A DNA stretch of 64,000 bases from Pseudoalteromonas luteoviolacea NCIMB 1942 (GCF_001625595.1 NZ_AUXT01000150.1:62001-126000), one strand, 5' to 3'. Numbered from the stretch's first letter, positions 7,998 to 18,851 are shown. Translations and numbers: made by a program. The notes: generated by a model from the sequence alone, not told the origin.

Positions 7998-8741
7998 TTA
8001 TCCTTTTGCACTCTCACAGATAGTTCTAAAAGCTTCTGGTTTAAGGCTTGCTCCACCTATTAAACCGCCATCGATATCTGCTTGTGCGAACAATAATTCA
8101 CTATTACTTTCATTAACACTGCCACCATATAGGATTTGCAGTGAATTCGAGATTTCAGCATCGTAACTCGCTACTAAATCTCTTATAAACTTGTGTACTG
8201 CTTGTGCTTGGTCAGGAGATGCTGTCTTACCAGTTCCTATAGCCCAAACAGGCTCGTATGCTATCACAGAGTCACTCAATGATGCTATACCTAACTTATC
8301 GATTACAGCTTTAATTTGTTCTGCAACGATATGTTCAGTCTGACCTTGCTCTCTTTCTGACTCTTTTTCACCTACACAAAGTATAGGGATTAACTTGTCA
8401 GTCTGTGCTTGCTCAAACTTATTGGCCACATCTTCATTTGACTCGCCATAAATACTTCTTCGCTCAGAATGGCCTACAAGTGTGTAGGTCGCGCCTAAAG
8501 CTTTTACTAATGACGCTTGAACTTCACCTGTATATGCACCAAGTGGGTGCTCTGAGACTGTCTGCACACCGGCTTTTACACCAGAAGCAACTACGTTGCT
8601 TAGAAGTGCAGTTGGCGGAATAACAACTACTTCAACATCGCTATTATTGATGTTTTTAATTTCGCTAGCAATATTTTGAACAAGCTCTAAAGAGCCATTC
8701 ATTTTCCAATTGCCCGCTACCATTGGCTTTCTACTTAACAT
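7998..8741 (-). CDS. tpiA: Triosephosphate isomerase
   Basis: This enzyme interconverts dihydroxyacetone phosphate and glyceraldehyde 3-phosphate in glycolysis. The 247-residue frame from ATG 8739-8741 starts MLSRKPMVAGNWKMNGS, with the catalytic Lys in NWKMN. The catalytic His and Glu are in LVGHSERRS and AYEPVWAIGTGK, and the phosphate loop is LYGGSV. A frame open 14 codons further upstream is ignored because GGAG sits well placed before the chosen ATG and the family begins here. It sits between glmM and secG. Confidence 0.95.
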   Translation of the reverse strand: MLSRKPMVAGNWKMNGSLELVQNIASEIKNINNSDVEVVVIPPTALLSNVVASGVKAGVQTVSEHPLGAYTGEVQASLVKALGATYTLVGHSERRSIYGESNEDVANKFEQAQTDKLIPILCVGEKESEREQGQTEHIVAEQIKAVIDKLGIASLSDSVIAYEPVWAIGTGKTASPDQAQAVHKFIRDLVASYDAEISNSLQILYGGSVNESNSELLFAQADIDGGLIGGASLKPEAFRTICESAKG

Positions 8742-8820
8742 TCGATACTCCGCGTAAGAAAGCGGGCGAGATAATAACGTCACTCGCCCAAAGTTACAAT
8801 AAAAATTTTACTTTTTTGGT

Positions 8821-10161
8821 TTAATTGCTCACAGATTCAACAACTTCGGCTATTTGTTGAGAAAAGTCCATTACTTGCTTTTCTTGTTCTGCTTCAACCA
8901 TAACACGTACAACAGGCTCAGTACCTGACTTACGTAATAGGACTCTGCCTTTCCCGTCTAGCTTTTCTTCAACCAGCTTTACAACTTCTTGGACAGTTTC
9001 GTGGGCAACCGGATCGGTGCCTTTCGCATATCGAACATTGATCATATTCATTGGGTATTTAGTAAAGCCTGCGCCAAGATCTTTGAGTGTCTTGTTCTGC
9101 GCAACCATTGCTGCTAACACCTGCAAGCTCGAAATAATACCGTCACCAGTAGCAATCAGATCAAGGTTAAGTACGTGACCGGAGCTTTCACCACCAATAT
9201 TCCACCCTTCTTTTGCAAGTAACTCAAGCACATAACGGTCTCCAACTTTACTGCGCAAGAACGGAATATCTTGTGCTTTAAGTGCGTTTTCAAGACCCAT
9301 ATTTGACATCACTGTACCAACAACACCACCCTTAAGTGTGCCATTGAATTTGGCTTGTAACGCAGCAATATATACAATGTCGTCACCGTCAAAAACACGG
9401 CCATTATGGTCAACCATCATTACGCGGTCGCCGTCACCATCATAAGCAATACCAACGTCAGCTTTATGCTCAAGCACCTGACGTTTTAACGCATCAACGT
9501 GTGTTGCACCACACTCTGCATTGATATTTACGCCATCTGGCTCACATGCCGTTGCGATTACCTCTGCACCTAACTCCTGCATGACAGAAGGTGCAATATG
9601 GTACGTAGCACCATTCGCGCAATCTAGTACAATCTTGATGCCCTCTAGTGACAACTCTTTAGGGAATTGACTTTTACAGAATTCAATATAACGACCACTT
9701 GCGCTATCTAACCGACGGGCTTTACCTAGAGACTCTGAAGTCACACAGGTCATCGGCTCATCAAGCATTGCTTCGATTTCCAATTCGACGTCATCAGCTA
9801 GTTTTTTACCGTTACCAGAGAAGAACTTAATACCATTGTCATGATAAGGGTTGTGAGATGCACTGATCACAATTCCCGCTTCAGCTCTGAAAGTTTGAGT
9901 CAAATAGGCGACCGCTGGGGTCGGCATAGGACCTAGCAAAACGACATCGATTCCTGCAGCGATTAAGCCGGCTTCAAGCGAAGTTTCGAGCAGATATCCA
10001 GAAATTCGCGTGTCCTTACCTATTATTACTTTTTTCGTTCCTGATTTAGATAGGACTTTACCAGCAGCCCAACCTAATTTAAGGGCAAACTCTGGTGTAA
10101 TAGGGAACTCACCTACAAGTCCTCTCACACCGTCGGTGCCAAAATATTTTCTCGTTGTCAT
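8821..10161 (-). CDS. glmM: Phosphoglucosamine mutase
   Basis: GlmM converts glucosamine 6-phosphate to glucosamine 1-phosphate for peptidoglycan and lipopolysaccharide synthesis. The 446-residue length is standard. It begins [10 protein letters not shown], has the phosphoserine loop [16 protein letters not shown] near residues 100-115, the metal loop YDGDGDRV, the sugar loop GGESSGH, and the phosphate-binding [14 protein letters not shown] near the C-terminus. Its start overlaps the folP stop by four bases, the conserved folP-glmM coupling. Confidence 0.97.
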   Translation of the reverse strand: MTTRKYFGTDGVRGLVGEFPITPEFALKLGWAAGKVLSKSGTKKVIIGKDTRISGYLLETSLEAGLIAAGIDVVLLGPMPTPAVAYLTQTFRAEAGIVISASHNPYHDNGIKFFSGNGKKLADDVELEIEAMLDEPMTCVTSESLGKARRLDSASGRYIEFCKSQFPKELSLEGIKIVLDCANGATYHIAPSVMQELGAEVIATACEPDGVNINAECGATHVDALKRQVLEHKADVGIAYDGDGDRVMMVDHNGRVFDGDDIVYIAALQAKFNGTLKGGVVGTVMSNMGLENALKAQDIPFLRSKVGDRYVLELLAKEGWNIGGESSGHVLNLDLIATGDGIISSLQVLAAMVAQNKTLKDLGAGFTKYPMNMINVRYAKGTDPVAHETVQEVVKLVEEKLDGKGRVLLRKSGTEPVVRVMVEAEQEKQVMDFSQQIAEVVESVSN

Positions 10162-11003
10162 TTAGTTACTCCATGGTTTGCTGCAGCCCATACCTGCAAC
10201 ACATCACTCATTTCTCTTACATCATGAACGCGTATGATATGCGCACCTTTCTGTGCACATAACAATGCGCCACCTAAGCTTGCAGCTAAGCGCTCATTTG
10301 TATCCCGATTTAATAAGTTTCCAAACATCGACTTGCGTGATAAACCTGCCAATAAAGGCATATTCAATTCTGAGAATTGGTTAAATTTTCCAAGCAATTC
10401 AAAGTTATGTTGTAAAGATTTTCCAAATCCAAAGCCTGGATCCAAGATGAGTCTAGTGCGAGCAATACCAAGCTTTTCGCAAGCTGCAATTCTAGTCTCA
10501 AAGAAAGAAATAATCTCGTTGATTAGGTGGTCATATTTTGGCGCAGCTTGCATCGTTCTTGGTTGTCCTTGCATATGCATTAAGCATATAGGCACATCAG
10601 AAAATTCCGCCGCGACCTCTAAACATCCTTCTTCTTGCAAAGCACGCACATCATTAATAATGTCAGCCCCTGCATGAATAGCCTGTTTCATTACTTCTGC
10701 TTTACTTGTGTCTATTGATATAACACAGTCAGACTGCGTTCGAATCGCTTCAATGACTGGAATGACTCTGTCAAGCTCTTCATTTAGCGATACATCGGTT
10801 GCACCTGGGCGAGTAGATTCGCCACCAATGTCGAGTACGCTGGCACCTTGCTCCAATAAATCAAGCGCCTGAATGACAGCGCTATCATTTTTGTAAAACT
10901 TACCACCATCAGAAAAAGAGTCTGGAGTTGCGTTAACTATGCCCATAATTTGCGGGCTTTGGAGATCAAGAGTACGACCTCGCGGTAAAGAGAGTTGAAA
11001 CAT
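10158..11003 (-). CDS. folP: Dihydropteroate synthase
   Basis: FolP joins p-aminobenzoate to hydroxymethyl-dihydropterin diphosphate in folate synthesis, and is the sulfonamide target. The 281-residue protein carries the signature [16 protein letters not shown] near residue 21 and the second signature [12 protein letters not shown]. Further conserved parts are [27 protein letters not shown] and [11 protein letters not shown]. Its stop overlaps the glmM start. The ftsH terminator lies upstream, so folP probably has its own promoter in 11004-11126. Confidence 0.96.
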   Translation of the reverse strand: MFQLSLPRGRTLDLQSPQIMGIVNATPDSFSDGGKFYKNDSAVIQALDLLEQGASVLDIGGESTRPGATDVSLNEELDRVIPVIEAIRTQSDCVISIDTSKAEVMKQAIHAGADIINDVRALQEEGCLEVAAEFSDVPICLMHMQGQPRTMQAAPKYDHLINEIISFFETRIAACEKLGIARTRLILDPGFGFGKSLQHNFELLGKFNQFSELNMPLLAGLSRKSMFGNLLNRDTNERLAASLGGALLCAQKGAHIIRVHDVREMSDVLQVWAAANHGVTK

Positions 11004-11126
11004 AAATCGCCTTCCTATTAATTGTATCTAAGCATACTTTAAATACCCCTACCAGTTTATTGACCAAAATCATTCACATAGAGTCTGGTATTAGGCGCAT
11101 ATAGATACACAGCATTACAAAAGATA

Positions 11127-11160
11127 CAAAAAGGCCTCGAAGGTTCACCATCGAGGCCTT
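11127..11160 (-). terminator. Intrinsic terminator after ftsH
   Basis: AAGGCCTCGA (11131-11140) pairs with TCGAGGCCTT (11151-11160), a perfect 10-bp stem with a 10-base loop, followed on the minus strand by five T. It separates ftsH from folP. Confidence 0.88.
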
Positions 11161-11188
11161 AATTCCTGCTGTGACATTTTACCTTTTA

Positions 11189-13126
11189 TTAAGGCTTGTC
11201 ATCAACCTCTGTATTGCTTGGAGGCGGGACATCCGAGTTACTTTCTTCACTCTTTGTCTCAGTCGCACCACCATTCAGACCACCATCTTTGTCAGATTTA
11301 CGGTCATGTGCGTCTCTAGGTGGACGTACTTCTCTGCGCTTCATAAGGTCGTCTATCTGTCCGGCATCTATCGTTTCATATTTCATTAGTGCATCTTTCA
11401 TCGAATGAAGGATGTCCATATTGTCTTTTAAGATTTGCTCAGCACGGTCATAGTTGCGAGTGACAAATAATTTAATTTCTTCGTCAATAAGTTTAGCAGT
11501 CTCGCCCGACACACCAGACATTCTAGAACCGCCACCGCCCATGTACATTTCTCCCTGCTCTTCCATGTACATTTGTGGACCAAGCACAGGGCTTAAACCC
11601 CATTGAGTTACCATTTTACGCGCAATGTCAGTTGCTCGTTCAATATCGTTACTCGCACCTGTAGTCACCTTTTCATCACCATAAATTATGGCTTCTGCAA
11701 TACGGCCACCATAAAGGCTAGACAACATAGACTCTAAATGTTCTTTAGAGTGGCTTACACGGTCTTGCTCAGGCAAATACATCGTCACACCCAGCGCTCT
11801 ACCTCGAGGGATAATAGACACTTTATAAACAGGGTCATGTTCTGGTACTAAACGCCCTACGATTGCGTGCCCAGCCTCATGATAAGCAGTCATCTCTTTT
11901 TCTTTCTCAGACATAACCATTGATTTGCGCTCAGCACCCATCATGATCTTATCTTTTGCTGCATCAAACTCGGCCATGCTTACTTTGCGCTTGTTACCGC
12001 GCGCAGCAAATAATGCGGCTTCGTTTACTAAGTTCGCTAGATCAGCACCAGAAAATCCTGGCGTACCACGCGCAATAAGAGATGCCTCAACATTTGAGTC
12101 CAAAGGTACTTTACGCATGTGCACATTAAGGATCTGTTCACGACCTCTTACGTCTGGTAAACCTACAACTACTTGTCGGTCAAAACGACCTGGACGTAAT
12201 AATGCTGGGTCCAAAACATCTGGGCGGTTGGTCGCTGCAATTACAATAATACCTTCATTGCCTTCAAAGCCGTCCATTTCAACAAGCATTTGGTTTAGCG
12301 TTTGTTCACGTTCATCGTGACCCCCACCCATACCAGCTCCACGTTTACGACCAACAGCGTCAATTTCATCGATAAAGATAATGCAAGGCGCCGCTTTTTT
12401 AGCTTGCTCAAACATGTCTCTTACACGAGAAGCACCAACACCTACAAACATCTCAACAAAATCAGAACCTGAAATTGTAAAGAATGGTACCTTCGCTTCA
12501 CCCGCAACAGCCTTTGCAAGTAAGGTTTTACCTGTACCTGGAGGACCTACCATCAACACACCTTTAGGAATGTTACCACCAAGCTTCTGGAACTTAGACG
12601 GGTCTCGCAGGAAATCTACCAATTCAGTAACGTCTTCTTTTGCTTCATCACAGCCTGCAACATCTGCAAAAGTTGTTTTGACTTGATCTTCGCTCATTAG
12701 GCGCGCTTTACTCTTACCGAAAGACATTGCGCCTTTGCCGCCACCGCCTTGCATCTGACGCATGAAGAATATCCATACACCAATCAACAACAACATCGGG
12801 AACCAAGAGATGAAAACATTAGCTAAAAACGATTGCTCTTCAGGCGCTACACCTTTCACGTTTACATCGTTTTTAAGCAAATCATTAATTAGATCTTCAT
12901 CATATAATGGCATTATCGTTTGAAAACGCTCACCATTATTTTTTATCCCTGAAATAGTACCGGCAGCACGGTCAATATTTGCCTCTCTGACCACACCACT
13001 ACGGACTTCTTTTACAAACTGAGTGTAACTTGTCTGACGATCAGATTGCTCGCCACCATTGAAACTCTGAAACACTGTCATTAGCACAACTGCTATAACA
13101 AGCCAGAGAATTAAGTTCTTCGCCAT
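11189..13126 (-). CDS. ftsH: ATP-dependent zinc metalloprotease FtsH
   Basis: FtsH is a membrane-anchored AAA protease that degrades misfolded membrane proteins and regulators. The start at ATG 13124-13126 gives [16 protein letters not shown], identical in style to E. coli; a TTG three codons earlier is an alternative. Two membrane segments bracket a periplasmic domain (the second in [17 protein letters not shown]). The AAA module has Walker A GPPGTGKT near residue 195, Walker B IIFIDEID and the second region of homology [19 protein letters not shown]. The zinc site is HEAGH near residue 415. The C-terminal tail is charged and low complexity. It follows rlmE, as in enterobacteria. Confidence 0.97.
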   Translation of the reverse strand: MAKNLILWLVIAVVLMTVFQSFNGGEQSDRQTSYTQFVKEVRSGVVREANIDRAAGTISGIKNNGERFQTIMPLYDEDLINDLLKNDVNVKGVAPEEQSFLANVFISWFPMLLLIGVWIFFMRQMQGGGGKGAMSFGKSKARLMSEDQVKTTFADVAGCDEAKEDVTELVDFLRDPSKFQKLGGNIPKGVLMVGPPGTGKTLLAKAVAGEAKVPFFTISGSDFVEMFVGVGASRVRDMFEQAKKAAPCIIFIDEIDAVGRKRGAGMGGGHDEREQTLNQMLVEMDGFEGNEGIIVIAATNRPDVLDPALLRPGRFDRQVVVGLPDVRGREQILNVHMRKVPLDSNVEASLIARGTPGFSGADLANLVNEAALFAARGNKRKVSMAEFDAAKDKIMMGAERKSMVMSEKEKEMTAYHEAGHAIVGRLVPEHDPVYKVSIIPRGRALGVTMYLPEQDRVSHSKEHLESMLSSLYGGRIAEAIIYGDEKVTTGASNDIERATDIARKMVTQWGLSPVLGPQMYMEEQGEMYMGGGGSRMSGVSGETAKLIDEEIKLFVTRNYDRAEQILKDNMDILHSMKDALMKYETIDAGQIDDLMKRREVRPPRDAHDRKSDKDGGLNGGATETKSEESNSDVPPPSNTEVDDKP

Positions 13127-13193
13127 ATCGCTCAAGGGGTTAACCTCTTGTATCCAATTTATTTAAAATCATCTTAAATGCACCTCAACTGTA

Positions 13194-13823
13194 CTACAGT
13201 TTGTATCCTGTCGCCACTACATATACTTCTCGTGATCTAGGTCGAGACGCTTTTGGTTTACGTATCTTTACAACTTTAAAGGCATTACGTACTTCTTGTA
13301 CAAATTGATCAAAGCCTTCGCCCTGAAACACCTTAACCGCAAACGCACCATTTGGTTTTAGTACTTGGTGACACATATCTAGCGCTAGTTCGACTAAATA
13401 CATACTACCGGCCTGGTCTATGACATTGTTGCCGCTCATATTAGGCGCCATGTCAGAGAATACCACGTCGATATTCTTACCACCAATCCTGTCTAACAAC
13501 GCGTTAAGGACACTTTCTTCACGGAAGTCTCCTTGTAAAAATGCCACACCTGGTAAAGAGTCCATAGGCAAAATATCACACGCAATAACCTCGCCCTTAT
13601 CTGATACTTGCTCAGCTAAGTATTGTGACCAACTACCTGGGGCTGCACCTAAATCTACAACATGCATACCAGGCCTGATCAGTTTGTCCCGCTGCTGTAT
13701 CTCCTCTAATTTAAACACTGCACGAGAACGGTAGCCTCGTTTTTGGGCTTCATGTACAAATGGATCGTCTACATGCTCTTTTAACCAGCGCTTTGAGCTC
13801 GCTGAGTGCTTTTTATTTGCCAT
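13194..13823 (-). CDS. rlmE: 23S rRNA 2'-O-ribose methyltransferase RlmE (RrmJ/FtsJ)
   Basis: RlmE methylates U2552 in the A-loop of 23S rRNA using S-adenosylmethionine. The protein is about 209 residues from ATG 13821-13823 ([13 protein letters not shown]); a GTG two codons earlier could also serve. The SAM motif is [15 protein letters not shown], the second motif is [10 protein letters not shown] with the catalytic Asp, and the catalytic Lys lies in [10 protein letters not shown]. The C-terminus has the conserved [17 protein letters not shown]. It heads the rlmE-ftsH pair and is divergent from yhbY. Confidence 0.96.
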   Translation of the reverse strand: MANKKHSASSKRWLKEHVDDPFVHEAQKRGYRSRAVFKLEEIQQRDKLIRPGMHVVDLGAAPGSWSQYLAEQVSDKGEVIACDILPMDSLPGVAFLQGDFREESVLNALLDRIGGKNIDVVFSDMAPNMSGNNVIDQAGSMYLVELALDMCHQVLKPNGAFAVKVFQGEGFDQFVQEVRNAFKVVKIRKPKASRPRSREVYVVATGYKL

Positions 13824-13906
13824 ATTCACTGCAACTCATTAGTAATCTTCTTTAGATGGCGTTAGAATGTCGAGAATTCAAGCCTTAATTAGTAAATTGT
13901 ACCAAT

Positions 13907-14203
13907 ATGACATTATCAAATAAACAAAAGCAGCACCTGAAAGGGTTAGCACATGCCCTGAAACCAGTCGTTTTACTTGGTGGTAACGGCCTAACCGAAG
14001 GTGTATTGCTAGAAATTGAACAATGTTTAGAAATACACGAATTGATCAAAGTCAAAGTACCGACCAATGATCGCGAAACCAAACAACTTATTTTTGACGC
14101 AATTGTACGTGAAACAGGTGCACATAAAGTGCAAGTGATCGGCCATATCATCGTGCTTTACCGTCAAAGCGAAGACAAAAAAATTATTTTGCCTCGCAAC
14201 TAA
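13907..14203 (+). CDS. yhbY: Ribosome assembly RNA-binding protein YhbY (CRM domain)
   Basis: This 98-residue single CRS1/YhbY domain protein associates with the pre-50S subunit. It has the signature KQKQHLKGLAHALKPVVLLG followed by GGNGLTEGV, the loop ELIKVKVP, and the C-terminal VIGHIIVLYRQS. It diverges from rlmE, the arrangement seen across Gammaproteobacteria. A hairpin at 14212-14237 follows. Confidence 0.95.
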   Translation: MTLSNKQKQHLKGLAHALKPVVLLGGNGLTEGVLLEIEQCLEIHELIKVKVPTNDRETKQLIFDAIVRETGAHKVQVIGHIIVLYRQSEDKKIILPRN

Positions 14204-14211
14204 ACATTTGT

Positions 14212-14237
14212 AGTTGAACCGCTAATGCGGTTCAACT
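14212..14237. terminator. Hairpin shared by convergent yhbY and serine hydrolase
   Basis: AGTTGAACCGC (14212-14222) pairs perfectly with GCGGTTCAACT (14227-14237) around TAAT. It overlaps the last codons of the minus-strand hydrolase gene. There is no long T-run on either side, so it may work as a Rho-assisted or weak bidirectional terminator. Confidence 0.6.
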
Positions 14238-15376
14238 TTACGCGCCAAATCAATTGCCCTACGCAAGAAATTTGTTGTCAGCTGATTAATTAAGCCGCTC
14301 TCAGCATTTAATAATAAACTAAACCCTATACCCAAAGATGGAATAACTGCCACATCGGTACGATAACCTTGCACCCAACCACTGTGATAATAGACAGTCT
14401 CGCCTTCAAAACTATATATACGCCAACCTAACCCATAGTGTGCCTGCTCAACATATTTTTTCCACACCCGCCTACGAAGCTCACGCTTAGTTAAAGTAAA
14501 TGGCCTTGACTGAATTGTTAGCGCATCAAGCGAAAGAACACTCGGAAATAAGCCTAATTGGGCTTTTAGCCAAATGACCATATCTTCCGCACTCGCGTTT
14601 ACCCCAGCAGCTGGAGCAACTTTATAATAATGCTTCTTCAATTTTGCCGTATGCCAATATTTACGACCTTTTACATGAGGTAAGGCAAAGTTATCGTCTT
14701 TGGTCATATGTGCAAACCCAAGTCCAGCATCTTTCATACCTAAAGGCTTAAAAATAAACTCATTGAGCCAAGTATCATAACTTAACCCCGTTGCTTGGTT
14801 TATTACATTCCCAATCAGACTAAACATCACATTTTGATAGCCGTAACATATACCCGGACGACATAGCCTATCCACTTTTAGAAGTCTCGGATAGATATTG
14901 TCATAATCCATACGCGATTCGATCAAATTGTCATATGCATTCGGCACCAACCCACTTGAGTGGCTCAAAAGATGATACACGCGCAGAGGGGCATATTGGC
15001 TATATCTGAAAATAGGCAGGTAATCTGCGACGTAGCGGTCTAAATCAACTTTTTCATCCGCTGCTAACTTTGCAGTCAGTGACCCAGCAAAAGTTTTTGA
15101 GACAGATGCTAAACGAAATCGAGTTTGCCCGTTAACGGGTAGGCCTTTCTTCACCTTAGTTCTGCCATAGCCCCTCGCAATATCACCATATTTTACATGG
15201 GTAATGCTCAATGCAGCTCCAGGTATCGATTTTTCTTTTAGTTTCTGTCGGACTTGCTTAGAATAGTCGCTTACAAAATGCTCCCATGCTTTTGCTTTTT
15301 TTTGTTCATCACTGTTCACTGAAAGTGAAAGAGTTAGCAATAGTAGGCATTTTGAATAAATAAATAGTGACTTCAT
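14222..15376 (-). CDS. Serine hydrolase, beta-lactamase / class C family
   Basis: This is a 384-residue exported hydrolase with the penicillin-binding-protein fold. It starts at ATG 15374-15376 with a signal peptide (MKSLFIYSKCLLLLTLSLSV); the frame is open seven codons upstream. The nucleophile motif S-x-x-K is SVSK in RLASVSKTFAG, the Y-x-N motif is YQN in GYQNVMFSLIG, and the third motif is HSG in YYHSGWVQGYRTD. The family includes beta-lactamases, esterases and D-amino-acid peptidases, and these motifs do not separate them. HSG in place of KTG favours an esterase or peptidase over a resistance beta-lactamase. It is convergent with yhbY and stands alone. Confidence 0.85.
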   Translation of the reverse strand: MKSLFIYSKCLLLLTLSLSVNSDEQKKAKAWEHFVSDYSKQVRQKLKEKSIPGAALSITHVKYGDIARGYGRTKVKKGLPVNGQTRFRLASVSKTFAGSLTAKLAADEKVDLDRYVADYLPIFRYSQYAPLRVYHLLSHSSGLVPNAYDNLIESRMDYDNIYPRLLKVDRLCRPGICYGYQNVMFSLIGNVINQATGLSYDTWLNEFIFKPLGMKDAGLGFAHMTKDDNFALPHVKGRKYWHTAKLKKHYYKVAPAAGVNASAEDMVIWLKAQLGLFPSVLSLDALTIQSRPFTLTKRELRRRVWKKYVEQAHYGLGWRIYSFEGETVYYHSGWVQGYRTDVAVIPSLGIGFSLLLNAESGLINQLTTNFLRRAIDLARKVEPH

Positions 15377-15593
15377 AATGACTCTGTACATTAACACGCG
15401 GCGTTATGGTATCACGAAGATAAGTCGCGAGCTCACGATAAACGTAAAATAAACAGGGGCCTTTATGGTTTGCCGCATTATATGCGTTACAAACTTGAAC
15501 AATTTAAGGCTGTCGTAATGCATGGTTTTCCATGTAAAATTTATTCTAAAATCCATTTGATATAATAGAAAATTGTAATTTGAGGTACTTATA

Positions 15594-16397
15594 ATGCGAG
15601 GAATCATTAGCTGTTTAGCAGTAATTGGCTTAACAGGGTGTGCAATGACTCAACCACTGGCTCCTAAGCTGAGTGTTCCTTCTAAACCACTTTTACAAAA
15701 ATCTATCTACCAAATTAGCTACACAGCAGAGTTAGAATCTGCGCGTATTAAATCGGTGCAACTACCCGCACATGTTGTAAAGAAACAAGACACAGTTTAC
15801 ATCGACTCAAGTAAAGTGACACTCACTGATGCCTTTCGCGCATCACTGATTAACATGCTCAAAGAGAAAGGTTTGCAGGTCGACTCTCAAGAAAACACCG
15901 ATTATAGACTCGTTATTCAACAAATGGATTTGTCATACGGTCGAGATAAAGTATACGTACTCAATAAACCGAGCAATGACCACCCTTATATTGCAAAAAT
16001 TTCTCAAACCAGTCCGAGTAAACAGTGCAGTAATATTACCGTTTCTCTAAGCATGCGCTTAACGCATAACGATTCAGCTGACGTTGTCTGGTTTGCAAAG
16101 TCATCAGTGGACAGCGCTGGGTTTCAAGGTATTCCTTTGCAATACTCATTTACTGAGACAGAAAAAGTGATTAATGAGCAAGAAGTTATCACCTTTGTCA
16201 CTGAGCAAAATACAGAACAAGCACGTAAAGATAGGTATCAAGAACCTGTAACGATCCCTCAATACGTCGTCCAACCCAACACCACTCCACTTATAAAAGT
16301 AGCTGGTGCATGTGAGAAGACTGAAGTGAGTGAACTAACACCTAAAATGATGTTGACACTGACGCACAATTTAATTGATAAGCTAAATGTTCAATAA
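15594..16397 (+). CDS. Predicted lipoprotein of unknown function
   Basis: The 267-residue product has a lipoprotein signal with lipobox LTGC and acylated Cys16 (MRGIISCLAVIGLTGCAM). The mature part has no family I recognise. It has beta-rich, soluble character and two further cysteines near residues 144 and 241 that could form a disulfide. It sits divergent from the serine hydrolase and upstream of the two-component pair, with 146 bases before the regulator. It is probably periplasmic and anchored to a membrane; whether inner or outer is not clear. Confidence 0.7.
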   Translation: MRGIISCLAVIGLTGCAMTQPLAPKLSVPSKPLLQKSIYQISYTAELESARIKSVQLPAHVVKKQDTVYIDSSKVTLTDAFRASLINMLKEKGLQVDSQENTDYRLVIQQMDLSYGRDKVYVLNKPSNDHPYIAKISQTSPSKQCSNITVSLSMRLTHNDSADVVWFAKSSVDSAGFQGIPLQYSFTETEKVINEQEVITFVTEQNTEQARKDRYQEPVTIPQYVVQPNTTPLIKVAGACEKTEVSELTPKMMLTLTHNLIDKLNVQ

Positions 16398-16543
16398 ACA
16401 ACAAACTCATACACTTAATTACAAAAATATCCCACAGCGCAATTATAATTGCACGATGATAGAAAAAAGTTAGTATGACTTTAAAAGGCACCAGTGTCAT
16501 CGTCCACAATGATACTTAGTTGGTATGTTAAAGGAGAGTTTTC

Positions 16544-17251
16544 ATGGAGCAGTACGGTACGATATTACTTGTTGAGGATGATGAGTCACTCGCACAATGG
16601 GTAGCGGACTATTTAAATAATCAAGGTTACACAACCCATTGCTGTCATCGTGGCGACGAAGTCGTTGCAATGGTTAAACAGCATAACCCTGATTTGGTAT
16701 TGCTGGATATAATGCTACCAGGCCAAGATGGTATCAGCGTCTGTAGAGAATTGCGTCAGTTTTATAGCAAGCCTATCATCATGCTAACAGCCAAAGATGA
16801 AGAGATGGATGAAGTAATCGGCTTGGAAGTAGGTGCCAGTGACTATGTTATCAAGCCAGTACGCCCAAGAGCACTGCTTGCTAGAATCAAAGCAAACGCT
16901 CGGGCAGCTCAAGATAATAACACTCAAAACGACTCTAGTAGCGCCATTTTGAATGTTGGAAATCTCAAAATTGATACACAAGCTCGAAAAGTTGTCGTGT
17001 CAGGTCAAGAAGTTGCTATATCAAGCGCGGAGTATTTACTGCTTCACTTTCTTGCCTCAAATGCTGGTAACGTCGTGTCTAGAGATGCGGTGTTTAAAGC
17101 AACAAAAGGCAGAGAGTACGACGGCCTTGACCGCAGTGTAGACGTGTTAATATCAGCGCTACGCAAAAAGTTTGATGACGATCCGCAAAACCCTGAAAAG
17201 ATAAAAACCATTTGGGGCAAAGGTTACTTACTAGTACCTACGGCTTGGTAA
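16544..17251 (+). CDS. OmpR-family response regulator, RstA-like
   Basis: This 235-residue DNA-binding regulator has a complete receiver domain: acid pair D12/D13, phospho-acceptor Asp55 in LVLLDIMLPGQDG, Thr82 and Lys104 in YVIKP. A C-terminal winged helix follows, ending KIKTIWGKGYLLVP. The LLDIMLPGxDGxxxCRxLR stretch is very like RstA. GGAG lies just upstream of the ATG. The kinase gene follows after 86 bases that contain a perfect 13-bp inverted repeat. Orthology to RstA is likely but not proven. Confidence 0.9.
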   Translation: MEQYGTILLVEDDESLAQWVADYLNNQGYTTHCCHRGDEVVAMVKQHNPDLVLLDIMLPGQDGISVCRELRQFYSKPIIMLTAKDEEMDEVIGLEVGASDYVIKPVRPRALLARIKANARAAQDNNTQNDSSSAILNVGNLKIDTQARKVVVSGQEVAISSAEYLLLHFLASNAGNVVSRDAVFKATKGREYDGLDRSVDVLISALRKKFDDDPQNPEKIKTIWGKGYLLVPTAW

Positions 17252-17256
17252 TACCT

Positions 17257-17292
17257 GTTGAGTTGTGCAGCACCCTAAATGCACAACTCAAC
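17257..17292 (+). other. 13-bp perfect inverted repeat between regulator and kinase genes
   Basis: GTTGAGTTGTGCA (17257-17269) pairs with TGCACAACTCAAC (17280-17292) around a 10-base loop, starting six bases after the regulator stop. No T-run follows. It could be an mRNA stability or processing hairpin setting the regulator-to-kinase ratio, a Rho-dependent terminator, or a binding site for a dimeric protein. Confidence 0.6.
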
Positions 17293-17337
17293 CCCCAACG
17301 CTTGAAGTTATCATGTGGTACTAGGTAGAGTGAATTT

Positions 17338-18651
17338 GTGAGAAAATTATATTTATCATTGCTTGCTGGTGTAATTATTTCAATCATCGTTCTCGGGTGG
17401 TTGATAGACACGCTCAATGAGCAAACTTCTCCAGATGATGACAGCTTTTTTTGGCAAGCCAAATTATTAGTGGGTATCGCGAATCAAGCCAGCTCAACCC
17501 CACTCGACCAACGGCTGGATTTTGTTGAAAAAGCAGGTAAAGACTTTGACCTCACTATTTCCTATCACTCAGGAGCTTCTTTAGCATTGCCTCCCGAAGT
17601 AACCGAGCAGATGTACAGACCTCAAGGGCTATTAATAGACTCGAATGAAGGTTACTTTTATCTTCTTAAATCGACACCACAACTAAAACCCGATTACATT
17701 GAGCTCCAGTTAGAAAAGCCACCTGAGCGCAACAGTTATGATGTTTTACTCACGCTGGCATTTTATTCTGGTGTCTGTGCATTGATGTGGTTTGTATTGG
17801 CACCTCTAGCTAAACGCCTCTCTGTTTTGACACATGCGGCAAAGCAATTTGCCGGTGGCAACCTAGCTACGCGCATTGAAGTCAATCATTTTACCTACAT
17901 CAAAGATGTAGAACTAACTTTCAATCGAATGGCAAATCAAATCGAAAAACTGTTAGCTGAAAATAAACTAATGGCATCTAGTCTGTCACATGACATTCGC
18001 ACGCCTGTCGCTTGTTTACGGTTTGGCTTCGATGCTGCTTTAGAAGAAGATGATATACAAGAGGTCCACCAATTACTCGAACGAATGGAAAAAGACTTGG
18101 ACCAAATGGAAGATATGCTTTCAAGCTATCTGTCATTTGCAACGCTTGAGCAAAAATCTCACTTGTTGAAATTTGAACCCATCAAGCTGAATGGATATAT
18201 TTCTGACGTGGTGACTCAAATGCACCCTAAGATGTCCAAAAAGGGGTTAACTGCCAATATTTCAATCCATCCGGAATTAGTCGTTGAGGCAGACCTTCAT
18301 TGGCTAGCGCGCGGTATATCAAATTTATTAAGTAATGCTTGTGACTTTGCAGATATGCAGCTGTTTGTTAGTGCCCAGCAACATGATCATGAAATAGAAA
18401 TAAACATAGAGGATGATGGTCCCGGTATCGAGCAAGAGAATTGGAATAAGGTCTTTGACCCATTCTTTCAAGAGCAAGGACATCGCAATCGAGCAGGCAA
18501 AAGCTATGGTCTAGGACTTGCCATCGTTGCAAAAGTGATTGACTGGCACCATGGCAAAGCAACAGTGAGTCGCTCAGAGTTACTTGGCGGCGCAAAATTC
18601 ACGCTAACATTACCTTGTAAAGCTGTTTCACAAAACGTACACAACCGCTGA
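17338..18651 (+). CDS. Sensor histidine kinase, RstB-like
   Basis: This 437-residue kinase starts at GTG. It has a first membrane segment (about residues 4-22), a periplasmic sensing region, a second membrane segment in LAFYSGVCALMWFVLAPL, and HAMP (TRIEVNHFTYIKDVELTFNRM). The dimerisation domain carries phospho-acceptor His218 in SLSHDIRTPV. The ATPase domain has the N box LLSNACDFA, G1 EDDGPGIEQ and G2 GLGLAIVAKVI. It pairs with the regulator upstream. The stimulus is unknown; E. coli RstB responds to Mg and acid through PhoQP, which cannot be assumed here. Confidence 0.9.
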   Translation: MRKLYLSLLAGVIISIIVLGWLIDTLNEQTSPDDDSFFWQAKLLVGIANQASSTPLDQRLDFVEKAGKDFDLTISYHSGASLALPPEVTEQMYRPQGLLIDSNEGYFYLLKSTPQLKPDYIELQLEKPPERNSYDVLLTLAFYSGVCALMWFVLAPLAKRLSVLTHAAKQFAGGNLATRIEVNHFTYIKDVELTFNRMANQIEKLLAENKLMASSLSHDIRTPVACLRFGFDAALEEDDIQEVHQLLERMEKDLDQMEDMLSSYLSFATLEQKSHLLKFEPIKLNGYISDVVTQMHPKMSKKGLTANISIHPELVVEADLHWLARGISNLLSNACDFADMQLFVSAQQHDHEIEINIEDDGPGIEQENWNKVFDPFFQEQGHRNRAGKSYGLGLAIVAKVIDWHHGKATVSRSELLGGAKFTLTLPCKAVSQNVHNR

Positions 18652-18851
18652 CACCTTTTCAATAAAACCAAACAAAACCCAATAAATATCATAACGTTAT
18701 AATCATAACCGCAATTATAATATGGATATTTATAACTACGGTGTTTTTTAACACTAATTCTTGCGCTAGATCAGTGCAGATAAGGCTTTTTATTTGCCTT
18801 CATTTACAGTAGATTGTTGCGGCCGTCTTTAAAAAAGAGAAATATAAAAAC

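Noticed and set aside
9000..12700. Several open frames antisense to glmM, folP and ftsH
   Set aside because: The minus-strand genes carry full catalytic motifs; the antisense frames have no start context or family.
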